Positions 7,306-15,689 of a stretch of 19,129 nt of DNA are shown piece after piece (the first letter of the stretch is position 1; every line of letters begins with the position of its first letter). A model generated the notes under the pieces. The model searched no databases, was not told the DNA's origin, and worked only from the letters and a program-made list of their open reading frames with translations. Made by a program: the position numbers and the translations under genes. The DNA comes from Faecalimonas sp. Its GTDB lineage: Bacteria > Bacillota > Clostridia > Lachnospirales > Lachnospiraceae. Where the stretch lies: contig JAHHTN010000032.1 of NCBI GenBank assembly GCA_020024645.1, positions 1 to 19,129 on the forward strand. Direction: 5' to 3'.

Positions 7306-8412
7306 TTATTCTTCTACAATTTCTTCTGCTTCTTCAACTACTTGTGTATTCATATAATCTTTCGGAAGTTCTCCCGATTCGATTGCCTGTGTTTCATTTT
7401 TTATATCAATCTTATATCCTGTTAAGCGTGCTGCAAGACGTGCATTCTGTCCTTCTTTTCCAATTGCTAATGACAACTGATAATCTGGAACAATTACACT
7501 TGCCGTTTTTTCATCTGGATCTGCCATAACAGAAATAACTTTTGCTGGGCTAAGCGCATTTTCAATTAAAATTGCAGGATTGTCACTCCAATTAATAATA
7601 TCAATTTTTTCTCCACGCAATTCATTTACGATAGCGTTTACTCTTGCACCATTCATACCAACACAAGCTCCAACCGGATCTACATCAGGATCATTTGACC
7701 ATACAGCTATTTTAGAACGAGACCCTGCTTCTCTTGCAATACTCTTGATTTCAACCGTTCCATCTTTCACTTCAGCAACTTCTGATTCAAATAAACGTTT
7801 CACTAATTCAGGGTGTGTACGTGAAACCAAAATTTTAGGTCCTTTGGTCGTATTTTTCACTTCAACAACATATAATTTAATTCTTTCTGTCGGTTTAAAT
7901 ACTTCACCTTTTACCTGCTCATTTTCTGTAAGCATCGCATCTGCTTTCCCTAAATTGATGCTTACATTTTTACCTACATAACGTTGCACAATACCTGTAA
8001 CAATGTCTTTTTCTTTTTCAAAATACTGATCGTAAACCACTTTTCTTTCTTCTTCACGGATTTTTTGTAAAATAAGATTTTTTGCATTTTGTGTTGCAAT
8101 ACGACCAAATTCTTTCGATTCTACTGGAATCTGTACAACATCTCCCAGTTCAAATTTACTATCAATCATTTTTGCGTTAGCAAGGCTGATTTCCATCACA
8201 TCATCTTCAACTTCTTCCACAACTGTTTTTTCCGCAAACACAGAGTAATCGCAAGTTTCACGATTCATAATCACTTTAATATTATCCGCTTTCCCAAAAT
8301 GATTTTTGCACGCATTAATAAGTGAGTTTTCAATCGCATCTAATAATGTTTCTTTGCTAATATCTTTCTCCTGTTCAAGAATAGTTAATGCTTCTAATAA
8401 TTCTGTATTCAT
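7306..8412 (-). CDS. nusA: Transcription termination/antitermination factor NusA
   Basis: NusA binds RNA polymerase and nascent RNA and promotes pausing and intrinsic termination. The 368-residue protein has the short Firmicutes form: N-terminal polymerase-binding domain (about 1-125), S1 domain (about 135-200), KH1 (GACVGMNGARV at 248-258) and KH2 (AIGKEGQNARLAARL at 316-330). A short acidic tail ends the protein, without the C-terminal acidic repeats of E. coli NusA. The ATG at 8412 has AAGGAGG (8421-8427) at eight-base spacing. It follows rimP by 18 bases. In B. subtilis this operon is controlled by NusA-dependent termination in its leader, which fits the hairpin before rimP here. Confidence 0.98.
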   Translation of the reverse strand: MNTELLEALTILEQEKDISKETLLDAIENSLINACKNHFGKADNIKVIMNRETCDYSVFAEKTVVEEVEDDVMEISLANAKMIDSKFELGDVVQIPVESKEFGRIATQNAKNLILQKIREEERKVVYDQYFEKEKDIVTGIVQRYVGKNVSINLGKADAMLTENEQVKGEVFKPTERIKLYVVEVKNTTKGPKILVSRTHPELVKRLFESEVAEVKDGTVEIKSIAREAGSRSKIAVWSNDPDVDPVGACVGMNGARVNAIVNELRGEKIDIINWSDNPAILIENALSPAKVISVMADPDEKTASVIVPDYQLSLAIGKEGQNARLAARLTGYKIDIKNETQAIESGELPKDYMNTQVVEEAEEIVEE

Positions 8413-8430
8413 TCCTATTTCCTCCTTATT

Positions 8431-8898
8431 TTAAAAATCAAATGCCAAACGAATTAGGGCAATATCATTTCTTTCAAATGTTCTTTCTGAACTGTCTTCC
8501 ATTTCAATTGTTACCGTATCTTTATCATACCCTTTTAAAATTCCAATAAACTCTTTTTGTCGATCAATAGCACGATAAGTTCTAATTTCAACTTCTTCTC
8601 CCATACTTCTCACAAAATCCTTTTCCTTTTTTAAAGGTCTTCCAAGTCCAGGAGAACTCACTTCAAAAATATACGTATCTTCAATATAATCTTTCTCATC
8701 AAGAATATCTGAAAAAGCTCTACTTACCACTTCACAGTCATCTACAGCAATTCCTCCCGGTTTATCAATATATGCTCTAAGATACCAAGTTCCTCCTTCT
8801 TTCACATACTCTACATCTACCAATTCGAATCCATGTCCTTCTACTATCGGTAACAAAAGTTCTTCTGTTTTCTGTTCATATACTTCTCTTTTTGACAC
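8431..8898 (-). CDS. rimP: Ribosome maturation factor RimP
   Basis: RimP binds the 30S precursor and assists S12 placement and pseudoknot maturation. The 155-residue product shows the family's VEYVKEGGTWYLRAYIDKPGG block (about residues 29-49), the VDDCEVVSRAFSDILD block, and the SSPGLGRPLKKEKDF motif (about 81-95). An Sm-like C-terminal domain follows. The start is a GTG at 8898 preceded by an AAGGAAGG sequence. It is the first gene of the operon, behind a clear promoter and a hairpin leader. Confidence 0.96.
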   Translation of the reverse strand: MSKREVYEQKTEELLLPIVEGHGFELVDVEYVKEGGTWYLRAYIDKPGGIAVDDCEVVSRAFSDILDEKDYIEDTYIFEVSSPGLGRPLKKEKDFVRSMGEEVEIRTYRAIDRQKEFIGILKGYDKDTVTIEMEDSSERTFERNDIALIRLAFDF

Positions 8899-8946
8899 GT
8901 TTAACCTTCCTTTCTTTTAAAATGCTCTCACCGTTATATACACTGC

Positions 8947-8980
8947 AACAAAGAAGAGTGAACTTTACGTCCACTCTTCT
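8947..8980 (-). promoter_or_regulatory. Attenuator-like hairpin in the rimP-nusA leader
   Basis: In minus-strand RNA the arms 8969-8979 and 8953-8963 form an eleven-pair stem with a single G-U wobble and a five-base loop. A flanking A-U pair can extend it. The wobble would be an A-C mismatch on the other strand, so the structure belongs to this transcript. A short, interrupted U tract follows (UUUGUUG), which is what a weak, NusA-stimulated terminator would look like. It lies about 20 bases after the predicted transcription start and before rimP. The function is inferred. Confidence 0.6.
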
Positions 8981-9006
8981 GTCAATTTCCTATGTAACTA
9001 CTTTAT

Positions 9007-9035
9007 AGTATAACACCGCTTTCTTATAAAAGCAA
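9007..9035 (-). promoter_or_regulatory. Sigma-A promoter of the rimP-nusA-infB operon
   Basis: On the minus strand, TTGCTT (9030-9035) and TATACT (9007-9012) are separated by exactly 17 bases. The -35 element overlaps the 3' arm of the weak hairpin at the end of parC. Predicted transcription start is near 9000, giving a leader of about 100 bases. Confidence 0.8.
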
Positions 9036-9060
9036 GAGGAGATTTTGAACTACCCTCTTG
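9028..9060 (-). terminator. Possible weak terminator at the end of parC
   Basis: A seven-pair stem (9054-9060 with 9033-9039) with a 14-base loop spans the parC stop codon and is followed by C then four T. The large loop and short T tract make it weak. Its 3' arm doubles as part of the operon promoter's -35 region. Confidence 0.35.
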
Positions 9061-11290
9061 TCTTTGTTCCTATCCCATCTCTTTTTGCAAGTTTTAATCT
9101 ATTCAATGTAACTTCTTTCTCTTTATAAGGAACTTTCACTTCTGTTCCTTCTTCAAATAGATGCACCTTGTCCAAAACATCTTTTTTCTGTAATTTAATT
9201 CCACGAACTCCAATGGCTCCTTTTTTCTTCTCCGCAACTTCTTTCGCTAAGAAACGAAGGAAATAACCACCTTCTGTCTGCAAAACAATATTTTGATTTT
9301 CATTTATAGGTTGTACAGATATCAATTCATCTTCTTCCTGTAATTTTGTTGCAGTAATTGTTCTTTTCACCACAACAAATTCTGAGCCATCCACTTGTTT
9401 TATCATTCCATATTTTGTTGCAAATAACATTTTTCTCACACGTAACTGTTCTTCATCACAAAGGTAAACAATATTTTCTTCTGTGCTATCATAATTACTC
9501 AAGTTATCTATAGGTGTCCCTTTATCTCTAAATTTCCCAAAGGGAATATCAAGCACTTTCACTTGATGCATCTTACCAGTATTGGTAAACAAACAGATTT
9601 TACTCGTATTTTTGCAAAATATAATATTTCTATTCTCTCCATTCGCCGACTCTTTATTTCTCTCATAAGTTGCCATATCTATCGTTCTTGTATAGCCAAA
9701 ACGATCCATAAGAATAACTACATCCTGTTCTTCGACTTTCTTCTCTTCATAAACAGCTTCCTCTGCATTTTCAATTACTGTATGGCGTTTCTCCCCATAC
9801 GTCTTCTTATAATAATCTAATTCTTCTATGATGACTTCTGCCATAGAAGCGTAATTATTCAAAATATCTTCATAACGTAAAATATTCTTCAATGTTTCTT
9901 CATGCGTTTTCTTCAGTGCTTCTATTTCAAGTCCAATCAACTTATACAAACGCATTTCCAAAATAGCTGTAGCTTGTCGCTCAGTAAATCTTAACATAGT
10001 TGCCAATTCTTTAGAAACATCGGACTTAAATGAAATATTATCTGTAATTCCATTCATCAAACACACTTTGACATCTTTAATAGATTTGCTCCCTCTCAAA
10101 ATTTCAATAATTAAATCAATAACGTCACACGCCTTAATCAAACCTTCCTGAATTTCTTTTTTCTCCAATTCCTTTCCTAAAAGGTTTTTGTACTTTCTCG
10201 TGGCAAGTTCAAATTGAAAATCAACATGATGCTCAATAATTTTTTTCAATCCCATTGTTTCTGGCTTACCATCCGAAACTGCAAGCATATTTACACCAAA
10301 AGTATCTTCTAAACGTGTTTTTTTATAAAGCATATTTTTCAAATTTTCTACATCTGTATCCTTTTTCAATTCCAAAACAATTCGAATTCCTTCTTTAGAA
10401 GATTGATTAGAAATATCTGTTATATCACCTGTTTTTTTCGTTTCCACAAGTGATGCCACATCATTTAAAAACTTTCCTATTCCAGCACCAATCATTGTAT
10501 ACGGAATTTCTGAAATAACAAGTTTCTTTTTTCCTCCTCTCCCTTCTTCGACTTCCACTTTTCCCCGCAGTTTAATTTTTCCTGTACCCGTTTCATAAAT
10601 AGACAACAAATCATCCTTATTAACAACAATTCCTCCCGTTGGAAAATCTGGTCCCTTCACATATTTCATCAACTGCTTTGTTGTGATTTCATTATTTTTC
10701 ATATATGCCTTTACTGCATCAATTACTTCTCCTAAATTATGTGTAGGAATACTTGTAGCCATACCAACTGCAATTCCTTCAGCACCATTTAACAAAAGAT
10801 TAGGTACACGAACCGGCAATACTTCTGGTTCTTTCTCGGTTTCATCAAAATTCGGCACGAAATCTACAATATCTTTATCCAAATCTGAAAGATATGCCTC
10901 CTGGGTAATGCGTGCTAATCGTGCCTCTGTGTAACGCATTGCTGCTGCACCATCTCCCTCAATCGAACCAAAATTCCCATGTCCATCTACAAGCGCCATA
11001 CCTTTTTTAAAATCCTGTGCCATAACAACTAAAGATTCATAAATAGAACTATCTCCATGAGGATGATATTTTCCCATTGTATCCCCGACAATACGAGCAG
11101 ATTTACGATAGGGCTTGTCATATTTTATTCCCAATTCATACATATCATATAATGTTCTTCTTTGTACTGGTTTCAAACCATCTCGTACATCTGGAAGAGC
11201 TCTAGCAACAATAACACTCATTGCATAATCTATATATGACTTTTTCATTACTTCCGAATATTCGGTTCTTATCAATTGTGACTCCTGCAT
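9050..11290 (-). CDS. parC: Type IIA topoisomerase subunit A, topoisomerase IV-like
   Basis: This 746-residue protein is the DNA cleavage/religation subunit of an ATP-dependent type IIA topoisomerase. The winged-helix domain carries KYHPHGDSSIYE (about 74-85) and the catalytic tyrosine Tyr120 in RYTEAR. The C-terminal beta-pinwheel is short. Where gyrases have the GyrA box (QRRGGKG-like), the sequence reads TYERNKESANGEN (about 541-553), so the box is absent. That favours a decatenating topoisomerase IV over a supercoiling gyrase, although databases often label such genes gyrA. I chose the ATG at 11290 because GGAGGT (11295-11300) directly precedes it; the upstream ATG at 11302 overlaps that site. 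It follows parE almost without a gap. Quinolone-region residues Ser81 and Glu85 are wild-type-like. Confidence 0.93.
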   Translation of the reverse strand: MQESQLIRTEYSEVMKKSYIDYAMSVIVARALPDVRDGLKPVQRRTLYDMYELGIKYDKPYRKSARIVGDTMGKYHPHGDSSIYESLVVMAQDFKKGMALVDGHGNFGSIEGDGAAAMRYTEARLARITQEAYLSDLDKDIVDFVPNFDETEKEPEVLPVRVPNLLLNGAEGIAVGMATSIPTHNLGEVIDAVKAYMKNNEITTKQLMKYVKGPDFPTGGIVVNKDDLLSIYETGTGKIKLRGKVEVEEGRGGKKKLVISEIPYTMIGAGIGKFLNDVASLVETKKTGDITDISNQSSKEGIRIVLELKKDTDVENLKNMLYKKTRLEDTFGVNMLAVSDGKPETMGLKKIIEHHVDFQFELATRKYKNLLGKELEKKEIQEGLIKACDVIDLIIEILRGSKSIKDVKVCLMNGITDNISFKSDVSKELATMLRFTERQATAILEMRLYKLIGLEIEALKKTHEETLKNILRYEDILNNYASMAEVIIEELDYYKKTYGEKRHTVIENAEEAVYEEKKVEEQDVVILMDRFGYTRTIDMATYERNKESANGENRNIIFCKNTSKICLFTNTGKMHQVKVLDIPFGKFRDKGTPIDNLSNYDSTEENIVYLCDEEQLRVRKMLFATKYGMIKQVDGSEFVVVKRTITATKLQEEDELISVQPINENQNIVLQTEGGYFLRFLAKEVAEKKKGAIGVRGIKLQKKDVLDKVHLFEEGTEVKVPYKEKEVTLNRLKLAKRDGIGTKTRG

Positions 11291-11294
11291 ACTT

Positions 11295-11300
11295 ACCTCC
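11295..11300 (-). promoter_or_regulatory. Shine-Dalgarno that fixes the parC start
   Basis: GGAGGT on the minus strand, directly after the parE stop codon, is four bases from the ATG at 11290. It overlaps the other candidate ATG at 11302, which cannot use it. Confidence 0.75.
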
Positions 11301-11301
11301 A

Positions 11302-13224
11302 TTATATATCTAATTCAGCTTCCCTTGCATTTTCATAAATAAACGCTCGTCTTGGTGGCACCTCTGTTCCCATAAGCATTTCCGTTACGCTAGATGCCAT
11401 TCTTGCATCTTCTATCTCAATTAATTTAAGCATTCTTGTTTCTGGATTTAACGTTGTATCCCATAATTGTTCTGCGTCCATTTCTCCCAAACCTTTGTAT
11501 CTTTGTAAGGTATATGTGCCTTTATGACTTTTTCTATATTTCTCTAAAGCTTGGTCGTCATAAAGATATTCTTCCTCGCCTTTTTTTGTCGTTGCTTTAT
11601 AAAGTGGCGGCATAGCAATATACACATGTCCTTCAAAAATCAATTCTGGCATAAATCTGTAAAACAAAGTCAATAATAGCGTAGAGATATGTGCCCCATC
11701 TACATCTGCATCCGCCATAATAATAATTTTATTATATCTTAATTTAGAGATATCAAAATCATTTCCATACCCTTCAGAAAATCCACATCCAAAAGCATTA
11801 ATCATTGTTTTAATTTCCGCATTTGCCAGCACTTTATCTATACTTGCTTTTTCAACATTCAAAATTTTCCCACGAATTGGCAAAATTGCTTGAAACTGAC
11901 GATTCCTTGCCGTTTTCGCCGAGCCACCCGCAGAATCTCCCTCTACAATAAAAATTTCACACTTACTTGCATCTCTGCTCTCACAATTAGCCAATTTTCC
12001 ATTACTATCAAAAGAATATTTTTGCTTTGTCAACAGATTGGTTTTTGCTTTTTCTTCTGTTTTTCTGATTTTTGCTGCTTTCTCCGCACATGAAAGCACT
12101 TTTTTCAATATATCTAGGTTCTTGTCAAAAAATCTAGTAATCTCATCATTTGTTACTTTACTTGCTGATTTTCCGGCATCTTGATTATCTAATTTTGTCT
12201 TTGTCTGACCTTCAAACCTTGGATCTGGATGTTTTATCGATACAATCGCCGTCATTCCGTTTCGTATATCCGCTCCAGTAAAATTAGGATCTTTTTCTTT
12301 TAGCACGCCTATTTCTCTTGCATACTGATTCATTACCATCGTAAAAGTAGACTTAAATCCTGTCAGATGCGTTCCACCTTCTGCATTATAAATATTATTA
12401 CAAAATCCAAGTACATTTTCATGAAACTCATTTACATACTGAAAAGCTACTTCAACTTCTATTCCATCAGCTTCCCCTTTAAAATACACCGGATCATGCA
12501 CTATTTCTTTCTTTTTATTCAAATCCGCTATAAATCCAAGAAGTCCATCTGGTTCATGATATTCGACACGCTCTATCTCCGCAGCACGCTTATCTTCAAA
12601 AATAATCGTCAGTGTCGGATTCAAATATGCTGTTTCATGTAATCTGCTTTTAATTTCTTCCGCTTTAAACCGTGTTTTTTCAAAAATGGTATCATCAGGG
12701 AGAAAGTTTACAGTTGTCCCCGTTTTTCTTGTTTTTGCAATAATCGGAAGAAGTCCATCTTCTAACTCAACTGTTGGAATTCCCTTTTCGTAATGATCAT
12801 GATGAACCGCTCCTTCTCTACTTATCTTTACATCCATATAAGTTGAAAGTGCGTTTACGACAGAAGACCCTACTCCATGTAAACCACCACTTGTTTTATA
12901 AGCAGAATCATCAAATTTTCCACCTGCATGAAGTGTCGTATATACAATACGTGCTGCAGATACGCCTTTTTGGTGCATTCCAACCGGAACTCCTCTTCCA
13001 TTATCACTAACGGTAGCCGAGCCATCTTTTTCCAAAGTCACTTCTATATGATTACAAAATCCTGCCAAATGCTCATCTACCGCATTGTCTACAATTTCAT
13101 ATATCAAATGGTTTAATCCTTTTGTAGAAACGCTTCCGATGTACATCCCCGGTCTTACACGAACAGCTTCCAGCCCTTCCAATATTGATATGCTATCTGC
13201 ATCATATGTATTTTTCTTTGCCAT
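11302..13224 (-). CDS. parE: Type IIA topoisomerase subunit B, ParE/GyrB-like
   Basis: This 640-residue ATPase subunit has the full GyrB/ParE layout. The GHKL domain shows EIVDNAVDE (43-51, with likely catalytic Glu43 and Mg-binding Asn47), DNGRGVP (74-80) and GGLHGVGSS (113-121). The transducer domain includes QTKTKL (340-345). The TOPRIM domain shows EGDSAGG (428-434) and DADVDG (505-510), followed by the YKGLGEM and PPRRAFI segments. The start is the ATG at 13224 with AAGGA upstream. ParE and GyrB are hard to separate by eye; the call as ParE rests on its partner lacking the GyrA box. The pair probably has its own promoter downstream of spoIIP. Confidence 0.93.
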   Translation of the reverse strand: MAKKNTYDADSISILEGLEAVRVRPGMYIGSVSTKGLNHLIYEIVDNAVDEHLAGFCNHIEVTLEKDGSATVSDNGRGVPVGMHQKGVSAARIVYTTLHAGGKFDDSAYKTSGGLHGVGSSVVNALSTYMDVKISREGAVHHDHYEKGIPTVELEDGLLPIIAKTRKTGTTVNFLPDDTIFEKTRFKAEEIKSRLHETAYLNPTLTIIFEDKRAAEIERVEYHEPDGLLGFIADLNKKKEIVHDPVYFKGEADGIEVEVAFQYVNEFHENVLGFCNNIYNAEGGTHLTGFKSTFTMVMNQYAREIGVLKEKDPNFTGADIRNGMTAIVSIKHPDPRFEGQTKTKLDNQDAGKSASKVTNDEITRFFDKNLDILKKVLSCAEKAAKIRKTEEKAKTNLLTKQKYSFDSNGKLANCESRDASKCEIFIVEGDSAGGSAKTARNRQFQAILPIRGKILNVEKASIDKVLANAEIKTMINAFGCGFSEGYGNDFDISKLRYNKIIIMADADVDGAHISTLLLTLFYRFMPELIFEGHVYIAMPPLYKATTKKGEEEYLYDDQALEKYRKSHKGTYTLQRYKGLGEMDAEQLWDTTLNPETRMLKLIEIEDARMASSVTEMLMGTEVPPRRAFIYENAREAELDI

Positions 13225-13286
13225 TTATCCGCATTCCTTTCCTATTTACTTTTACCCTTAAGAGCAAAATTCGCCAAATTATCATT

Positions 13287-13315
13287 AGTGTATCACAAAA
13301 AACTTTACCCTACAA
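13287..13315 (-). promoter_or_regulatory. Possible promoter for the parE-parC pair
   Basis: On the minus strand, TACACT (13287-13292) is preceded directly by TGA (an extended -10) and, after a 17-base spacer, by TTGTAG (13310-13315), which matches only the TTG half of a -35. The -35 lies in the last codons of spoIIP. Moderate support only. Confidence 0.4.
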
Positions 13316-14474
13316 CTGCATTTAAAATTTCCGCAAGGTAATTCATAGAGTTCATAATTTCTGCTACTGTATTTGTCTGAGCACCTCCTTCAATCAAAAG
13401 AGTTTTGGGCTTCATATGCATATTATATCGATAGCCTTTTAAATAAATATTTCTTGTCAATCCCGGATACCTTTTCTCCGCCTCTATCTTCATCTGCAAT
13501 GATAATGCAAGATTATCCTGTATATAAGGATTTTGCAAAACAGTTAATTTTCCATTTGTTCTTGTCCTACTCATTCCATTGAAAAACATTAGTTTTGCAG
13601 CAGGTTTTCCATTAATCTCTGTTACAAGTCTAGTATTTTCTCCAACCCCATCTCGATGTAAATCAATCACCATCTCAATACTCGGATGATCCCTTAAAAT
13701 CTTTTGAATATTCCCTTTCGCCCTTTCATACGCTCGTGTCCTATCCACTTTTCCATCTTGCATATCATAAATTCCTTCATGATGCAATGTTTCAATTCCA
13801 TATTTTTCATTTAACAATTTTGTCAAATACCTTCCTACCCCTACAACCGTAGTATTTGCATCTCCTGGTATGGAATCTGCGAAAGCCTCTTGCGAATGTG
13901 TGTGATAAATTAAAATTTTAGGTCCTTTTTGGTTTTTATTCAATTTCATATTCTTACTTAGCAACTTATTTGCTTGCAAATCTTCTACATTTACAAAAGT
14001 GGAACTATCCACTGTATAAAAATGACTTCGTAAATATTCAAAATCTTTCAGCTTCTCTACCGATAAATCTTGCGTTTCTTTTTTCACTTCTTCTTGTATA
14101 GGTTCTTCCTTTCCAACTAATTTTCCATTTTCGTCCACTTCATTTTCATCTTCTGCTTGTTTTGCTAAAATCATTTCATATGTTATCTCGTCTTCTACTT
14201 CAGCCTCACAAACAGCCTTTCCATTTATGTAGCTGCCAAGTGGCAGCATTTCCATTGCTCGATTGACAACCCATTCTTGCAAATTCTTTTTTTCTCTATT
14301 GACATAAGCCAAATTACTCATAAATGTATTTTCGGCTTCTCTTTGTAAAACTTCATTTATTTCTCCTTTAAATTCATCAGCAATCCTAATACTTCCATTA
14401 TATAAAATGTATACCCCCATACACAGTATTACTCCTTGAACAAATATTTTTATCACCTTTTTTCTACCCCGCAA
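13305..14474 (-). CDS. spoIIP: Stage II sporulation protein P, cell-wall amidase
   Basis: SpoIIP is the membrane-anchored peptidoglycan amidase/endopeptidase of the SpoIID-SpoIIM-SpoIIP machine that drives forespore engulfment. The 389-residue protein has an N-terminal membrane anchor (about 7-25), a charged linker (about 80-140), and a C-terminal Zn-amidase-like domain. That domain carries IYHTHSQEAF (189-198; His191/His193), IDLHRDG (270-276) and IEGGAQTN (361-368, likely catalytic Glu362). The start is a TTG at 14474 with AAAGGTGGG eight bases upstream; a GTG six codons later is an alternative. It follows gpr by 68 bases, the same pair order as in Bacillus, and may have a sigma-E promoter in that gap. 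Confidence 0.95.
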   Translation of the reverse strand: MRGRKKVIKIFVQGVILCMGVYILYNGSIRIADEFKGEINEVLQREAENTFMSNLAYVNREKKNLQEWVVNRAMEMLPLGSYINGKAVCEAEVEDEITYEMILAKQAEDENEVDENGKLVGKEEPIQEEVKKETQDLSVEKLKDFEYLRSHFYTVDSSTFVNVEDLQANKLLSKNMKLNKNQKGPKILIYHTHSQEAFADSIPGDANTTVVGVGRYLTKLLNEKYGIETLHHEGIYDMQDGKVDRTRAYERAKGNIQKILRDHPSIEMVIDLHRDGVGENTRLVTEINGKPAAKLMFFNGMSRTRTNGKLTVLQNPYIQDNLALSLQMKIEAEKRYPGLTRNIYLKGYRYNMHMKPKTLLIEGGAQTNTVAEIMNSMNYLAEILNAVVG

Positions 14475-14516
14475 TTTTTTCCCACCTTTCAGCCATTATC
14501 CACTCAAATATTTACC

Positions 14517-14524
14517 ATTATATG
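14517..14524 (-). promoter_or_regulatory. Possible sigma-E -10 element before spoIIP
   Basis: The minus strand reads CATATAAT in the gpr-spoIIP gap, a near match to the sigma-E -10 consensus CATACAHT. I do not see a good GHATATT -35 at the expected spacing, so this is a weak call, based mostly on the known sigma-E control of spoIIP in Bacillus. Confidence 0.3.
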
Positions 14525-14542
14525 AAAATTATCTATTTTTTA

Positions 14543-15508
14543 TTACGCCTGTCCATTGGAAAACAATATATTAAGCGCCTCTGAAATAGTATAGCTAATT
14601 CTTTTCATCGTATCATCGATATCTTTTGGAGTCACAAACATACCATTTAGATGTGGGGAAATTAGTTCCCTAATGAATTCATATTTTTCCGCTGAATTAT
14701 ACCCTTGTAAAACCACCCCAACTCCTCTTAACATTTCTGAACTTTCAAGTGCTACCAAAAAATTTTCCATCGTATCATTAACAATCGTCGCTGCATCTAC
14801 CACTGTCGGAACACCTATTGCAATGACTGGAATTCCTAATGTCTCTTTTGTAATTCCTCCTCTATTATTACCAACACCAGAACCCGGATGTATTCCTGTA
14901 TCCGCTATTTGTATCGTACGATTCAATCGCTTTGTACTTCGCGCTGCCAGTGCATCTATTGCAATAAGAAAATCCGGTTTCGTTTCCTTCACAATACCAT
15001 TTACAATTTCCACCGTTTCCATCCCCGTTTTCCCCATAACACCTGGAACAATAGCGCTTACCATATGCACTTTCTTTTCTCCCATTGCATATTTCCCATA
15101 TTCTTTAATAATATGACGCGTAACTATAAGATTGTCTGCGACATAAGGACCTAATGCATCTGGTGTTACATCTCTATTTCCAAGTCCAATAACGAGTACA
15201 TCATACTCTTTCTTTTTTTCTTTTATTAATTCTCCTACTAATTGAGCTAATCTTTCAGAAATTTCTCTATGATAATCCTCATCCGGAACTATAAGATTTG
15301 GTACTTCTAATGTAATGTAAGTTCCCACTGGTTTTCCCATTACTTTTGCTCCATTTTCCGTTTCAATCATCACCCTGGTCATTTTTATCTCTCGTTCTTT
15401 ATCATATTCTTCTTCTAGAATTACTCCCTGCACCTCCACATTATCAGCCTCAAATCTTTCTTTTTCTTCCAAAGCTAAATCTGTCCTTATTGCATATTTT
15501 TCAACCAT
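14543..15508 (-). CDS. gpr: GPR endopeptidase (spore germination protease)
   Basis: GPR degrades the small acid-soluble proteins that coat spore DNA, at the start of germination. It is made as a zymogen in the forespore. The 321-residue product has a short propeptide; by comparison with Bacillus, autoprocessing is expected between Arg8 and Thr9 in the YAIR/TDLALEE segment. The conserved core shows VIGLGNRDVTPDALGP (106-121) and IDALAARS (184-191); Asp113 and Asp185 would correspond to the two aspartates needed for activity in the B. megaterium enzyme. The ATG at 15508 has AAGAGG (15515-15520) six bases upstream. It is divergent from rpsT across about 180 bases. No convincing sigma-F/G promoter could be read. 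Confidence 0.96.
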   Translation of the reverse strand: MVEKYAIRTDLALEEKERFEADNVEVQGVILEEEYDKEREIKMTRVMIETENGAKVMGKPVGTYITLEVPNLIVPDEDYHREISERLAQLVGELIKEKKKEYDVLVIGLGNRDVTPDALGPYVADNLIVTRHIIKEYGKYAMGEKKVHMVSAIVPGVMGKTGMETVEIVNGIVKETKPDFLIAIDALAARSTKRLNRTIQIADTGIHPGSGVGNNRGGITKETLGIPVIAIGVPTVVDAATIVNDTMENFLVALESSEMLRGVGVVLQGYNSAEKYEFIRELISPHLNGMFVTPKDIDDTMKRISYTISEALNILFSNGQA

Positions 15509-15575
15509 TACATACCTCTTTCATTATATTTTTTCCTTTTATTCATATGTTTTACATTTTTTTCAGAAATATGTA

Positions 15576-15604
15576 TTGACAAGCACAGTTAATTAGCCTA
15601 CAAT
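15576..15604 (+). promoter_or_regulatory. Strong sigma-A promoter of rpsT
   Basis: A perfect TTGACA (15576-15581) and TACAAT (15599-15604) are separated by 17 bases. Predicted start is near 15611. Because the -10 element covers the first in-frame ATG (15603), translation cannot begin there. Confidence 0.9.
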
Positions 15605-15615
15605 GAACGAGTATG

Positions 15616-15651
15616 TTTCATTAGAACGTTCCGTGTCCGGCTCTAATGAAA
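15616..15651 (+). promoter_or_regulatory. Hairpin in the rpsT 5'-UTR, candidate S20 regulatory leader
   Basis: A perfect ten-pair inverted repeat (15616-15625 with 15642-15651) encloses 16 bases. Within these, CCG/CGG (15631-15633 with 15638-15640) can form a small inner stem closed by TGTC, leaving an asymmetric internal loop (five bases against one). There is no T run after it, so it is not an intrinsic terminator. It starts about five bases into the transcript and ends 25 bases before the Shine-Dalgarno sequence. Position suggests regulation or mRNA stabilisation of rpsT; the function is inferred. Confidence 0.6.
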
Positions 15652-15689
15652 GAATAATTGAAAATTCACATAATTTGGAGGTGTTCAGA

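Noticed and set aside
8980..8985. TTGACA on the minus strand in the rimP leader
   Set aside because: No -10 element at 16-18 bases; the sequence downstream is the leader hairpin. The promoter at 9007-9035 is far better.
13250..13300. Short AATT-rich inverted repeat upstream of parE as a possible operator
   Set aside because: AT-rich, short and imperfect; expected by chance at this base composition, and it matches no LexA-type box.
15523..15528. TATAAT on the minus strand just upstream of gpr
   Set aside because: It lies 14 bases from the ATG, so transcription would begin in or after the ribosome binding site, and no -35 is seen.
15603..15689. N-terminal extension of rpsT from an ATG at 15603
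   Set aside because: The ATG overlaps the -10 element of a consensus promoter, the 29 extra residues do not resemble S20, and a good Shine-Dalgarno sequence precedes the TTG at 15690.
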